Origin: Alysiella sp.
GTDB lineage: Bacteria > Pseudomonadota > Gammaproteobacteria > Burkholderiales > Neisseriaceae
DNA length: 64,000 nucleotides
NCBI RefSeq assembly: GCF_030525755.1
Contig: NZ_JAUNEC010000003.1
Coordinates: 33,234 to 97,233, forward strand
Direction of reading: 5' to 3'
Every line of letters begins with the position of its first letter. Within the stretch, counting starts at the first letter, position 1. Made by a program: the position numbers and the translations under genes. This document shows, piece by piece, positions 27,673-36,838 of this stretch. The notes beneath the pieces were generated by a model. That model did not search any database and had not been told where the DNA came from. It saw only the letters and a program-made list of their open reading frames with translations.

Positions 27673-27948
27673 ATGATGATTGCCAAACAACTTTTTGAAG
27701 ATTTGAGCAGCAAGTTGGGTGAAACGGTTGCCAATAGCCCTGTGAAAGATATGGAAAAAAACGCCAAAGCGATGTTGAGTGGTGCGTTTGCCAAAATGGA
27801 TTTGGTTACGCGTGAAGAGTTTGATGTGCAACAGCAAATTTTGGTTAAAACGCGGATTAAATTGAGCGAAGTGGAAGCACGTTTAGCGGCTTTGGAAGCG
27901 AAATTGGCTGCGTCTGAAACGCCAACAGAAGACAATCAGGCTGCCTGA
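27673..27948 (+). CDS. ubiK: Ubiquinone biosynthesis accessory factor UbiK
   Basis: A 91-residue BMFP-domain protein (YqiC/UbiK family) that promotes ubiquinone synthesis in complex with UbiJ. The N-terminal helix binds membranes (IAKQLFEDLSSKLGE), and the C-terminal part is a coiled coil (REEFDVQQQILVKTRIKLSEVEARLAALEAKL). Shine-Dalgarno AAGGA precedes the tandem ATG start. The stop codon lies within a DUS (caGGCTGCCTGA), so the last residues QAA are encoded by the uptake sequence. Confidence 0.9.
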   Translation: MMIAKQLFEDLSSKLGETVANSPVKDMEKNAKAMLSGAFAKMDLVTREEFDVQQQILVKTRIKLSEVEARLAALEAKLAASETPTEDNQAA

Positions 27949-28132
27949 AAAATCGGGCAATAAAATCATGTGAACTTGGGATTGGGTTCAATAAAAACTT
28001 TGCTGTATGGGGTTTTACCGTTTACCATTCTGATTATTTCTTTTGGGGCTGTTTGAAAAGAGTGGGTCAGCATCCACTCTACGCAAGTTATTTTTTTGTG
28101 GTATTTCAATTTTTTATCCCAAATTCACGTTA

Positions 28133-28240
28133 CGGTCAATCCATTCAAAAACAGTATCACAATGAATGTAGGGTGCAATTTGTTGCACTATTTTTTCTGA
28201 TTAAACGTGATTTCGGTGCAACAAGTTGTACCCTACATCG
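28133..28240 (+). repeat. Dispersed hairpin repeat, copy 1
   Basis: Contains GGTCAATCCATTCAAAAACAG, then TGTAGGGTGCAA (28167-28178) and, after about 47 bp, the complement TTGTACCCTACA (one mismatch). The first block and the GTAGGGTGCAA block recur at 29864-29934 and, inverted, at 40911-40975; a compact hairpin version is at 58264. It fills most of the 319-bp gap between ubiK and comM, which otherwise shows no gene. Confidence 0.6.
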
Positions 28241-28267
28241 TATTCTATTGGGTGAATTTAATTTGGT

Positions 28268-29761
28268 TCACAATGCACGGCGAAAACCCACTGCTTTGAG
28301 AATGTGGCTGCGATGGACGGTTTCATCGCCTGCCAAGTCGGCAAGTGTGCGTGCCACGCGCAAAATGCGGTGGTAGCTGCGAGCAGAAAGCGTGAGCTTT
28401 TCCAACATGGTGGCAAGGGCATGACGGGCTTCATCGCTAATGGTGGTGCTGTTGTCCAATTCACTGCCGCTTAATTGGGCATTGGTTTTGCCTTGTCGGG
28501 CATATTGTGTTTCGCGTGCTTGTAAAACCCGTTGTAAAACGCTGGCACTGCTTTCGCCTGTTTGAGTTTGTGCCAATTCTTCGGCAGATAGGGCGGGTAC
28601 TTCAATGGTTAAATCAATGCGATCGAGTAATGGACCTGAAATCTTTTCTCGGTAACGGCGCACGCTTTCGGGTGTGCAGCGACAGGGTTTAGATGGGTGT
28701 CCCAAATAACCGCATGGACAGGGGTTCATGGCGGCAATCAGCTGAAAACGTGCTGGAAACGTGGTTTTACCTGCGGCGCGTGAAATATGGATTTGTCCGC
28801 TTTCTAAAGGGTCGCGCAACATTTCCAGAACTTTTCGGTCAAATTCAGGCAGCTCATCTAAAAACAGAACACCATGATTGGCAAGCGAAATTTCGCCTGG
28901 TTTGGGATTGGAACCTCCACCGACCAAAGCGGCGGAACTGGTGGAGTTGTGTACGGCAATAAAGGGGCGTTCGCTGTTGAGGCTGCCTGAAAATTGGGGC
29001 AAGAGTGAGCGCAATGCCCATACTTCCATTTGTTCAGCTGGGGAAAGTGGTGGCAAGATGCTGGGCAGGCGGCGTGCCAACATGGATTTGCCTGTACCTG
29101 GCGGACCGACCATCAATAGGCTGTGTCCGCCTGCGGCGGCGATTTCCAAAGCCAAACGTGCGGTGTGTTGTCCTTTGATGTCTTTTAAATCGGCTTGTTC
29201 GTATGCGTTTGTTGTTTCGGTTGGTGTAAACGTGGTGCGTGCCAAAGGGGCAAGACGATTAAGATGGGCTGCTACTTCCCCCAAGCTGTTGGCACCATAG
29301 ACTTGCACGTCTTGCATCACAGCAGCGGTTTGTGCGTTTTGCATGGGTAAAATAAAAGCACGTCCTGCTTGTTGTCCTTGCCATGCCATTGCCAAGCCAC
29401 CGCGTATCGGACGTAGGCTGCCTGAAAGGGCAAGTTCGCCTGCCAATTCATAATGGGGCAGGTCTTCTGGGCTGATTTGTCCCGAAGCCACCAAAATGCC
29501 AATGGCGATGGGTAAGTCAAAACGCCCTGATTCTTTGGGTAAGTCAGCAGGGGCAAGATTGACGGTGATTTTTTGCGCGGGAAACTCAAAACCGCTTTGA
29601 ATGATGGCTGCGCGTACACGGTCGCGGCTTTCTTTGACTTCTGTATCGGGCAAGCCCACGATATTGAATTGCGGTAAACCGTTAGCGAGATGGGTTTCCA
29701 CTTCCACTAAAGGTGCATTCATGCCATTTAAGGCGCGACTGTTGACAAGGGATAAACTCAT
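28268..29761 (-). CDS. comM: ComM/YifB family AAA+ ATPase
   Basis: Hexameric helicase that drives branch migration during natural transformation, letting incoming single-stranded DNA integrate over longer tracts. The 497-residue product has the N-terminal ChlI/Lon-like domain (NIVGLPDTEVKESRDRVRAAI), the AAA+ core (Walker A GPPGTGKSML, FLDELPEFDR Walker B region, a C4 zinc-type loop NPCPCGYLGHPSKPCRC) and the Mg_chelatase C-terminal domain (YHRILRVARTLADL). Start 29761 matches homologues. Its presence fits the heavy DUS content, since the uptake sequences imply active transformation. Confidence 0.93.
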   Translation of the reverse strand: MSLSLVNSRALNGMNAPLVEVETHLANGLPQFNIVGLPDTEVKESRDRVRAAIIQSGFEFPAQKITVNLAPADLPKESGRFDLPIAIGILVASGQISPEDLPHYELAGELALSGSLRPIRGGLAMAWQGQQAGRAFILPMQNAQTAAVMQDVQVYGANSLGEVAAHLNRLAPLARTTFTPTETTNAYEQADLKDIKGQHTARLALEIAAAGGHSLLMVGPPGTGKSMLARRLPSILPPLSPAEQMEVWALRSLLPQFSGSLNSERPFIAVHNSTSSAALVGGGSNPKPGEISLANHGVLFLDELPEFDRKVLEMLRDPLESGQIHISRAAGKTTFPARFQLIAAMNPCPCGYLGHPSKPCRCTPESVRRYREKISGPLLDRIDLTIEVPALSAEELAQTQTGESSASVLQRVLQARETQYARQGKTNAQLSGSELDNSTTISDEARHALATMLEKLTLSARSYHRILRVARTLADLAGDETVHRSHILKAVGFRRAL

Positions 29762-29863
29762 AATGATTTGTTTGAAAAAGGGAATGGGTGGAACACAGGC
29801 TGAAATTTTTGCCAAACTTGGCTTGTGGGGGTGGATTTGATGTCTGTTCTATGTTCGGTTGTA

Positions 29864-29934
29864 TGGTTAATCCATTTAAAAACAGTACAAATGTAGAGTG
29901 AAATTTGTTGCTCTCTTTTTCCGATAAAACATGG
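29864..29934 (+). repeat. Dispersed hairpin repeat, copy 2
   Basis: Aligns to 28134-28205: GGTTAATCCATTTAAAAACAGTA, then AATGTAGAGTG-AATTTGTTG, then a CCGATAAAAC block, with scattered substitutions and without the second stem arm. Lies between comM and the YheT-type gene. Confidence 0.55.
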
Positions 29935-29977
29935 ATTGGGCAAAAGTTTCAGGCTGCCTGAAAAGATGGAGCAAGGT

Positions 29978-30919
29978 TCAGGTAATGGCAGTAAAAAAGT
30001 TGAACAATGTTTCAGGTAGCCAACGCAGATGACCGCGTCCTGTGCCGCTGACAAAAGCCACATGTCCACCGTGTTGCGGTTGCAGCAAATAAACATAAGG
30101 TGATACATCGGCAAGGGTCGGCAAATAAGGTGCAGGCAGAAAAGGGTCATTGCGTGCATTGAGCAATAAAGTGGGCGTAGCGATGTGTTTCAAAAAAGGC
30201 AAGGCGGCGGCACGGCGATAATAATCGTCTTTGTTGGCAAAACCGTGCATAGGGGCGGTATAAGCATCATCAAAATCCCCTAAATGGCGGATTTTTTGTG
30301 TGGGTGTGTGTGGTACTTTGTTCATTAAGGTTTTTAAAAAATATTCTGTGTACAATAATTTGGGTAAACCGTGTATTAAAGCGTGTCCTGATGCAGGTAA
30401 ATTGACGGGGGCAGATACCGCAGCGGCAGCGCGTGGCACAGCATTGTTGCCCTGTTCGCCCAAATACTTCATTAAAGCATTGCCACCCAGAGATACGCCA
30501 ACGGCATACACGTTTGGATAACGTTGCGATAATAAGTTCAAAGTGTGAGCGATTTCGCGGGTATCGCCGCTGTGATACATGCGTTTGGACGGTACTCCAC
30601 CGCAACTGCGAAAATGTGCCACGACACCGTGCCAGCCAAATTTGCGTACAGCGTGCATCAATTCTGTGGCGTAATGACTGTGGCTGCTGCCTTCTAAACC
30701 GTGGAACAACACCACACAAGGTGCGTGAACATCAGCCGCGTCCACAAAATCATAAGCTACTTGGTCTTCGCCATAACTGTCGAGCAGCAATTCACGGCGA
30801 TAAGGTGGGGCAGGGCGTTGCAAAGTTTTGGCATATAAGGTTTGTGCATTGCCACTCCATAACCAAAGTGGTACTTGGGGTTCATTGTAATAAAAACGGC
30901 TGAAATCGGGTTGAAACAT
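29978..30919 (-). CDS. YheT family alpha/beta hydrolase
   Basis: A 313-residue alpha/beta-hydrolase of the YheT/UPF0017 group. The nucleophile elbow GVSLGGNAL, oxyanion region VLFHGLEGSSHSHY, acidic residue in LLNARNDPF and the terminal histidine in QHGGHVAF form a likely Ser-Asp-His triad. The HFRSCGGVPSKRMYHSGDTREI segment is specific to this family. Its substrate is unknown; short-chain esters have been suggested for relatives. Stand-alone, with DUS copies on both sides. Confidence 0.88.
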   Translation of the reverse strand: MFQPDFSRFYYNEPQVPLWLWSGNAQTLYAKTLQRPAPPYRRELLLDSYGEDQVAYDFVDAADVHAPCVVLFHGLEGSSHSHYATELMHAVRKFGWHGVVAHFRSCGGVPSKRMYHSGDTREIAHTLNLLSQRYPNVYAVGVSLGGNALMKYLGEQGNNAVPRAAAAVSAPVNLPASGHALIHGLPKLLYTEYFLKTLMNKVPHTPTQKIRHLGDFDDAYTAPMHGFANKDDYYRRAAALPFLKHIATPTLLLNARNDPFLPAPYLPTLADVSPYVYLLQPQHGGHVAFVSGTGRGHLRWLPETLFNFFTAIT

Positions 30920-31037
30920 GATTGCGACTCGATTTGTGTTTCAGGCAGCCTACTGAACAAGGGCTGCCTGAAAGTGGAATGAGCATGAAAAAAATGTCAT
31001 ATTAGCGGAAAAGGTAATTATCAGCAAATTCATGTTT

Positions 31038-31910
31038 TCAATCTGCTATACGCACCGTTTTTTCAGGCAGCGCACACAAAATCCCAGCCACAATAATCGT
31101 GATGATGCCCACAATCTCCCAAAAATCAATCGGTTCACCCAAAAACGCCATACCATAAATTGCCGAAAACACAATCGTCAAATACGACAAAGCCGCCACC
31201 GTGAATTTACTTCGCCCTTCCGAATAGGCTTGCGTCATCGCCAGTTGCGCCAACAAACCTGCCGCCCCCACGCCCAGCAAATGCGGCAAACTCTGCCAAG
31301 TGAGCGTGTGCCAACCTGCTGCCGTAGCCATGATTGCCGAACCCACCGTTGCCAATGCCGAAAAATAAAACACAATCCGCCAAGCAGGTTCGCCAGCTTG
31401 CGACAATTCGCGCACCTGCAACAACGCAAACGCCGCAAACAAACCCGCGCCCAAATTCAACAGCGTTTCCCACCACAAATTCGCCTGAAAACTGGGGCGC
31501 AACATCAACGCCACCCCCACCAAACCCAGCAGCAAAGCCAACCACGTTTTGACAGATGGCGGCTCTTTCAGCCAAATCAGCGACAGCAATGCCATGAAAA
31601 TGGCAGATGTGTAGCTCAACGTAACCGAAGTTGCCAAAGGCAAATATTGCAAACCGTAAAATGCCAACAACAGCGAAACCGTGCCAGCCGTGCCACGCCA
31701 CAAATGCCCCAAAATCAAGCGGCTTTTGAGCGTTTGGCGGCGCGACAACACCGAAATGGCAATCGCACTTGCAGGCAGCACCGACCGCCAAAACGCCAAT
31801 TCATAGGCATTCATGTGAAAACGCACGGTCGCGTTTTTAACCAAAATTCCCATAATCGCAAACAAAAAAGCGGCAACAATCATCCATGCCGAACCGAGTT
31901 TCAGTTTCAT
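31038..31910 (-). CDS. EamA/DMT family transporter
   Basis: A 290-residue inner-membrane protein with ten hydrophobic helices arranged as two EamA repeats (SAWMIVAAFLFAIMGILVK ... AIFMALLSLIWLKEPP; LLAQLAMTQAYSEGR ... AIYGMAFLGEPIDFWEIVG). Members export metabolites or amino acids; the substrate here is unknown. Start 31910 (MKLKLGSAWM) is preferred because it begins just before the first helix and has GGAAAA upstream; the ORF runs further to 32006. The antisense strand also holds a long open frame, which is a composition effect. Confidence 0.85.
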   Translation of the reverse strand: MKLKLGSAWMIVAAFLFAIMGILVKNATVRFHMNAYELAFWRSVLPASAIAISVLSRRQTLKSRLILGHLWRGTAGTVSLLLAFYGLQYLPLATSVTLSYTSAIFMALLSLIWLKEPPSVKTWLALLLGLVGVALMLRPSFQANLWWETLLNLGAGLFAAFALLQVRELSQAGEPAWRIVFYFSALATVGSAIMATAAGWHTLTWQSLPHLLGVGAAGLLAQLAMTQAYSEGRSKFTVAALSYLTIVFSAIYGMAFLGEPIDFWEIVGIITIIVAGILCALPEKTVRIAD

Positions 31911-32019
31911 TTTTCCATCAAAAATCACCACATCATTTGCCGATTTTAGCATTTTTGTGGTGATTTTTTGGGTTTCAGGCTGCCTGAAAGTCGGCGATAA
32001 AAACAAAGTTTTTGCCTTC

Positions 32020-32047
32020 GGCGACTTACTTTTTAAAAAAGTAAGCC
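32020..32047. repeat. 28-bp palindromic repeat, copy 1
   Basis: A 28-bp sequence containing the palindrome CTTACTTTTT/AAAAAGTAAG. Its exact reverse complement is at 60667-60694. It sits in the 359-bp gap between the EamA gene and metP, which also holds a hairpin of AGGCTACCT-type DUS variants at 32117-32147. Confidence 0.6.
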
Positions 32048-32116
32048 AAACATATTCAACGCACGTCTGTATTTTTAAAATTTACCAATTCATACATATT
32101 CGGCACGCCTATGCCA

Positions 32117-32147
32117 AAAGGCTACCTGAAGACTTAAGGTAGCCTTT
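32117..32147 (+). terminator. Hairpin of eikDUS-like sequence
   Basis: AAAGGCTACCT and AGGTAGCCTTT form an 11-bp stem with a 9-base loop. The arms follow the AG-eikDUS form (AGGCTACCTGAA), not the window's main dialect. Upstream of metP; likely a terminator or relic of one. Confidence 0.5.
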
Positions 32148-32269
32148 ATCCGTATTGTGCATTTATCTAATTATCGCCCCAAATTGATGTAAATTATTGA
32201 CCGATAAAAAACACTTTACTTATTGAACAAAATAAACATAATATTCATTTTTTTTCATAGGAAAGTATC

Positions 32270-33763
32270 ATGTCCGAACAATCCAACGCGCCCAAACGCG
32301 AAAGTTTTTCTGGGCGCAATGCGTTTATCTTTGCCGCCATTGGCTCGGCTGTGGGCTTGGGCAACATTTGGCGTTTCCCCTACATCACCTATGAAAACGG
32401 TGGTGGCGCATTCATGATTCCCTATCTCATCGCTTTGCTCACCGCAGGCATTCCCATTGTGTTTTTGGATTATGCGATTGGGCATAAATTTCGCGGTTCA
32501 GCGCCTTTGGCGTATCGCCGTTTGAATCGCAAATTTGAAATGTTTGGTTGGTGGCAAGTCATCATCAACACCATTTTGGCAACCTATTATGCCGTGATTA
32601 TCGGCTGGGCTGCCAGCTACACCTATTTTTCGTTGAGCAGCGCGTGGGGCAAAGACCCAAAAGGCTTTTTGTTTGGCGAATATTTGAAAGTGGCTGCCGA
32701 CCCTGGTGTGGGCTTGGATTTTGTCGCGGGCATTGTGTTGCCTTTGGTTGGCGTTTGGGTGTTGGTTACGGCTTTATTGGCAACGGGCGTGCAAAAAGGC
32801 ATTGGTAAAGCCAGCACCATTTTGATGCCTTTATTGACGGTGATGTTTGCCTTGTTGGTGGTGTATTCGCTGTTTTTACCTGGTGCAACCAAAGGTTTGA
32901 ACGCCTTGTTTACCCCAAATTGGGAAAAGCTGGCTGACCCCACCGTTTGGATTGCGGCTTATGGGCAAATTTTCTTTTCACTCTCGATTTGCATGGGCAT
33001 TATGGTAACGTATGCCTCATATTTGAAACCGAAATCCGATTTGAGCGGCACAGGTTTGGTGGTGGGTTTTGCCAACAGCAGCTTTGAGATTTTGGCTGGC
33101 GTGGGCGTGTTTGCCGCTTTGGGCTTTATGGCGCAAAACATGGGTAAAGAAGTGAGCGATGTTGCCGCCAACGGCTTGGGTTTGGCATTCATTGCTTTCC
33201 CCACGATTATTGACCAACTGCCATTTGGCAATGCCTTGATTGGTTTGTTGTTTTTTGGTTCACTGTTTTTTGCGGGCATCACGTCTTTGATTTCCATTTT
33301 GGAAACGATTATCGCGGCGGTGCAAGACAAAACCCATTTTCCACGCGCCAAAGCCACTTTGGTGGTGTGTGTGCCTTTATCCATTGTTTCGGTGCTGATG
33401 TTTGGCACCACCACAGGCTTGCCTTTGCTGGACGTGATGGATAAATTCTTGAATAACTTTGGTATTGTGGGCGTGGCGTTTATTTCTATTGCGTGTATTT
33501 TGTTTACAGGCAGCCTGAAAACCTTGTCCGACCATGTAAACAGCGTTTCATCGTTGAAATTGGGCAAAGGCTGGCAAATTGTTTTGACGCTGACCACCAT
33601 CGTGTTGGGCTACATGCTGGTTAGCGAATTGTGGAAAGTGGCAAACGAAGGCTACGAAAACTACCCCACTTGGTTTGTGGCAACATTTGGCTGGGGCATG
33701 TTGGCGGTGTACATTGTCTTTTCCATCATTTTGTCATTGGGTAAATGGAAACAGGAGAAATAA
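32270..33763 (+). CDS. metP: NSS family sodium-dependent amino-acid transporter, MetP-like
   Basis: Sodium-coupled importer of the neurotransmitter:sodium symporter family (LeuT fold). The 497-residue product has 12 helices, the sodium/substrate-site segment [29 protein letters not shown] in TM1-2, and TM6-8 features ([18 protein letters not shown]). The long C-terminal part with a twelfth helix and the small partner gene that follows 2 bp later are the marks of the methionine/alanine importers of the MetPS type. Shine-Dalgarno is AGGAAAG. One DUS-like sequence (ACAGGCAGCCTGAAAA) is inside the gene. Confidence 0.9.
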   Translation: MSEQSNAPKRESFSGRNAFIFAAIGSAVGLGNIWRFPYITYENGGGAFMIPYLIALLTAGIPIVFLDYAIGHKFRGSAPLAYRRLNRKFEMFGWWQVIINTILATYYAVIIGWAASYTYFSLSSAWGKDPKGFLFGEYLKVAADPGVGLDFVAGIVLPLVGVWVLVTALLATGVQKGIGKASTILMPLLTVMFALLVVYSLFLPGATKGLNALFTPNWEKLADPTVWIAAYGQIFFSLSICMGIMVTYASYLKPKSDLSGTGLVVGFANSSFEILAGVGVFAALGFMAQNMGKEVSDVAANGLGLAFIAFPTIIDQLPFGNALIGLLFFGSLFFAGITSLISILETIIAAVQDKTHFPRAKATLVVCVPLSIVSVLMFGTTTGLPLLDVMDKFLNNFGIVGVAFISIACILFTGSLKTLSDHVNSVSSLKLGKGWQIVLTLTTIVLGYMLVSELWKVANEGYENYPTWFVATFGWGMLAVYIVFSIILSLGKWKQEK

Positions 33764-33765
33764 TC

Positions 33766-33870
33766 ATGACTTCAACCGCAATTTTAATGATGATTATTGC
33801 CATGGCGATTATTTGGGGCGGATTGGTCGCATCAATTGCCCGATTGCCTAAAGAAGAGCAAGATGACTAA
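33766..33870 (+). CDS. metS: MetS-like small subunit of the NSS transporter
   Basis: A 34-residue single-helix membrane peptide: MTSTAILMMIIAMAIIWGGL, then a short polar tail IARLPKEEQDD. The ATG at 33766 follows the metP stop by 2 bp and has a strong Shine-Dalgarno (AGGAG) that lies within the end of metP. Small subunits of this size and shape are needed for methionine and alanine uptake in MetPS transporters of Corynebacterium and occur in many bacteria. Too short for many gene finders. A DUS-variant hairpin follows immediately. Confidence 0.88.
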   Translation: MTSTAILMMIIAMAIIWGGLVASIARLPKEEQDD

Positions 33871-33880
33871 TTGTTACACC

Positions 33881-33915
33881 TTCAGGTAGCCTAAAACATT
33901 TTGAGGCTACCTGAA
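33881..33915 (+). terminator. Inverted eikDUS-type pair after metPS
   Basis: TTCAGGTAGCCT (33881-33892) faces AGGCTACCTGAA (33904-33915). Both arms are the AG-eikDUS form rather than simDUS. The stem lies 10 bp past the metS stop, a good position for termination. Confidence 0.6.
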
Positions 33916-33990
33916 GCAGTCTTTATATCCAATACATCATTGATTAACATATATAATCTGATACTCGCTTATCCTTTTCCAGCAGTCGAA

Positions 33991-34023
33991 TAAAAAAGCG
34001 ATACTTTTTGTATCGCTTTTTTA
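33991..34023 (-). terminator. Rho-independent terminator of gyrA
   Basis: AAAAAAGCGATAC and GTATCGCTTTTTT form a strong stem 13 bp from the gyrA stop. The A and T runs on both sides make it potentially bidirectional. Confidence 0.85.
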
Positions 34024-34036
34024 TTCAGATTTCCAT

Positions 34037-36727
34037 TTAATGGCTCTCGTTTTCTTCACTTTCAACAATTTTGGCCAATGACACCAAAGTCGTGCCTTCG
34101 TCCAAGTTAATCAAACGCACACCCTGTGCCGCACGCCCTGTTTCACGAATTTGCGCCACTTTCGTGCGAATCAACACGCCGCCCGAAGTAATCAACATCA
34201 AATCATCGTTGGGCGAAACCAGCGTGGCTGCCACCAATTCGCCATTGCGCTCGCCCGTGTCAATCGCAATGATGCCCTGACCGCCCTTGCCTTTGCGCGA
34301 ATAATCGTCAATGGGCGTGCGTTTGCCGTAGCCGTTTTGCGTGGCGGTCAAAACTTGCAAATCGCTACCCAATTCCGCCACCAACAAGCTGACAATTTTG
34401 CCGTTTTCAGGCAATTTCATGCCGCGTAAACCGCCCGAACCGCGACCGCTTGGGCGCACACCCTTATTCGTTTGCAAATTGAATTCGACCGAATTTTCAT
34501 CTTCATTTTCAATGATTTCATCGTTCAGGCTGCCTGAAACGTCTTCATCTTCATCGGACACATTGCCCGCATAATATTCATTGAAACGAATCGCCTTGCC
34601 CAAATTGCTGAACAACATAATATCAGACGAACCCGACGTTTTCGCCGCGCCCACCAAGCTGTCGCCTTCTTTCAGCGCAATCGCCTTAATGCCGACCTTG
34701 CTCACATTTTTGAACGCAGACAACTGTACTTTTTTCACCACACCTTGCGCGGTCGCAAAGAACACATATTCATCTTCTGGGAAATCGCGCACAGGCAAAA
34801 TGGCAGAAACCTTTTCATTTTCATCAAGTTGAATCACATTGTTAATCGGACGACCGCGCGAATTTCTGCCGCCTTCGGGCAAGCGGTACACCTTAATCCA
34901 ATGGCATTTACCCAAATTCGTGAAACACATCAAATAATCGTGCGTGTTTGCCACGAATAAAGTTTCAATGAAATCTTCATCTTTGGTGGCAGCCGCCTGT
35001 TTGCCGCGCCCACCGCGCTTTTGCGCCTGATAATCGCTGGTCGGCTGGGTTTTGATGTAGCCGCCGTGCGTGAGCGTAACCACCATTTCGCGTGGCGGAA
35101 TCAGGTCTTCATCGGCAATGTCGCCACCACCAAACACATTGATTTCACTCATTCTTTCATCGCCAAACTGGGTTTGCATGGCGGTGAGTTCATCATCAAT
35201 GATTTGGCGAACGCGCTCGGGTTTGGCTAAAATGTCCAGCAAATCCACAATAATTGCCATTAACTCTTTGTATTCTTTAACGATTTCATCTTGGTCAAGA
35301 CCCGTCAAATTCCGCAAACTCATGCGCAAAATGGCGCGGGCTTGCTCTTCGCTCAACCAGTAACCATCTGATTGCAAACCGCATTTTTCAGGCAGCCATT
35401 CGGGTCGCGCCATGCTCAAATCCAAATCGCTGCGATTCAACATTTCGCTGACCAAACCCGATTGCCAAGCACGGCTCAACAAGGCGACCCTTGCCGCGTC
35501 CGCATCGGCAGATTGTTTAATCAAAACAATCATTTCGTCAATATTGGACAGGGCAACCGCTTTGCCTTCGGCAATGTGTCCTTCGGCACGCGCTTTTTTC
35601 AGGCGAAACAAGGTTCTGCGCGTTACCACTTCGCGGCGATGGCGCAAAAATTCGCTCAAAATTTGTTTTAAATTCAACACTCTGGGCTGACCGTCTACCA
35701 AAGCCACCATGTTCATGCTGAATGTGTCTTGCAGTTGTGTGAGTTTAAACAGTTGATTTAAAACCACTTCTGCATTTTCGTTGCGTTTGAGTTCAATGAC
35801 GATGCGTGTGCCGTCTTTGTCGGATTCATCGCGCAATTCGGCAATGCCTTCAATTTGTTTTTCGCGCACCAATTCGCCAATTTTTTCAACGAGTTTGGAT
35901 TTATTGACTTGGTAGGGGATTTCGTCCACGATGATGGCTTCGCGTTCGCCATTCTTACCGATTGTTTCTAAATGGGTTTTGGCGCGAATCACCACGCGAC
36001 CGCGCCCTGTGTGGTAGCCTGCGCGTACGCCATTGAGCCCGAAAATGGTGCCGCCTGTGGGAAAATCGGGGGCTTTAATCAAATCAATCAATTCGTTAAT
36101 GTCGGTTTCGGGGTCGCGCAACAGTTTCAGGCAGCCTGAAAGTGTGTCGCGCAAATTGTGGGGCGGAATGCTGGTTGCCATGCCCACGGCAATGCCTTCT
36201 GAACCATTCACCAATAATGCGGGAAAACGTGTTGGTAAAACAAGGGGTTCGCGTTCGCTGCCGTCATAGTTGTCGCCAAAATCCACGGTGTCTTCTTCAA
36301 TATCGGCAAGCATTTCGTGGGCGATTTTTGCCATGCGGATTTCGGTGTAACGCATGGCGGCGGCGGCATCGCCATCTACCGAACCGAAGTTGCCTTGACC
36401 GTCCACCAGCGTGTAGCGCATGGAGAAGGGTTGCGCCATGCGAACGATGGTTTGGTACACCGCGCTGTCGCCATGTGGGTGGTATTTACCGATGACATCG
36501 CCCACCACACGCGCGGATTTTTTGTATGCGCTGTTCCAGTTGTTTTTGAGTTCGTGCATGGCATACAGGGCGCGGCGGTGTACGGGTTTGAGTCCATCGC
36601 GCACATCGGGCAAGGCACGTCCCACAATCACGCTCATGGCGTAGTCCAAATAGGACTTTTTCATTTCGTCTTCTAGGCTGACGGCGATGGTTTCTTTGGC
36701 AAATTGGTGGTCGTGGATTTCACTCAT
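34037..36727 (-). CDS. gyrA: DNA gyrase subunit A
   Basis: Breakage-reunion subunit of gyrase, which introduces negative supercoils. The 896-residue product has the winged-helix/tower core with catalytic tyrosine in [12 protein letters not shown] (Tyr127) and a C-terminal beta-pinwheel with the GyrA-box QKRGGRGKQ, which separates it from ParC. The pinwheel includes an acidic insertion ([21 protein letters not shown]) with a DUS inside. Start 36727 (MSEIHDH) matches homologues. In the quinolone-resistance region [14 protein letters not shown], Ser88 (E. coli Ser83) is retained but the residue at E. coli Asp87 / gonococcal Asp95 is Gln (Q92). Confidence 0.97.
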   Translation of the reverse strand: MSEIHDHQFAKETIAVSLEDEMKKSYLDYAMSVIVGRALPDVRDGLKPVHRRALYAMHELKNNWNSAYKKSARVVGDVIGKYHPHGDSAVYQTIVRMAQPFSMRYTLVDGQGNFGSVDGDAAAAMRYTEIRMAKIAHEMLADIEEDTVDFGDNYDGSEREPLVLPTRFPALLVNGSEGIAVGMATSIPPHNLRDTLSGCLKLLRDPETDINELIDLIKAPDFPTGGTIFGLNGVRAGYHTGRGRVVIRAKTHLETIGKNGEREAIIVDEIPYQVNKSKLVEKIGELVREKQIEGIAELRDESDKDGTRIVIELKRNENAEVVLNQLFKLTQLQDTFSMNMVALVDGQPRVLNLKQILSEFLRHRREVVTRRTLFRLKKARAEGHIAEGKAVALSNIDEMIVLIKQSADADAARVALLSRAWQSGLVSEMLNRSDLDLSMARPEWLPEKCGLQSDGYWLSEEQARAILRMSLRNLTGLDQDEIVKEYKELMAIIVDLLDILAKPERVRQIIDDELTAMQTQFGDERMSEINVFGGGDIADEDLIPPREMVVTLTHGGYIKTQPTSDYQAQKRGGRGKQAAATKDEDFIETLFVANTHDYLMCFTNLGKCHWIKVYRLPEGGRNSRGRPINNVIQLDENEKVSAILPVRDFPEDEYVFFATAQGVVKKVQLSAFKNVSKVGIKAIALKEGDSLVGAAKTSGSSDIMLFSNLGKAIRFNEYYAGNVSDEDEDVSGSLNDEIIENEDENSVEFNLQTNKGVRPSGRGSGGLRGMKLPENGKIVSLLVAELGSDLQVLTATQNGYGKRTPIDDYSRKGKGGQGIIAIDTGERNGELVAATLVSPNDDLMLITSGGVLIRTKVAQIRETGRAAQGVRLINLDEGTTLVSLAKIVESEENESH

Positions 36728-36768
36728 GGCGATGTTCCGAAAATTCATAAAAAAACGTGCAATTTTAA

Positions 36769-36833
36769 CATAAAAACAAGGTTTCAGGCTGCCATTTATT
36801 GATTAATAGGCTGCCTGAAACCTTGTTTTTATG
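36769..36833 (-). terminator. Long DUS-containing hairpin
   Basis: A 25-bp inverted repeat with one mismatch, made of CATAAAAACAAGG joined to a DUS-like TTTCAGGCTGCC and its complement, around a 15-base loop. It lies just after the lipoprotein pseudogene and just before gyrA, both on the minus strand. A T-rich stretch follows on the minus strand, so it likely ends the upstream transcript. Confidence 0.7.
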
Positions 36834-36838
36834 ATGAT

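Noticed and set aside
31032..31949. 305-codon plus-strand open frame with basic, Gln/Arg-rich translation
   Set aside because: Antisense to the EamA transporter gene; low-complexity product with no helices or motif.
34037..36727. Assignment as ParC instead of GyrA
   Set aside because: The GyrA-box QKRGGRGKQ and a full six-bladed pinwheel length favour GyrA.
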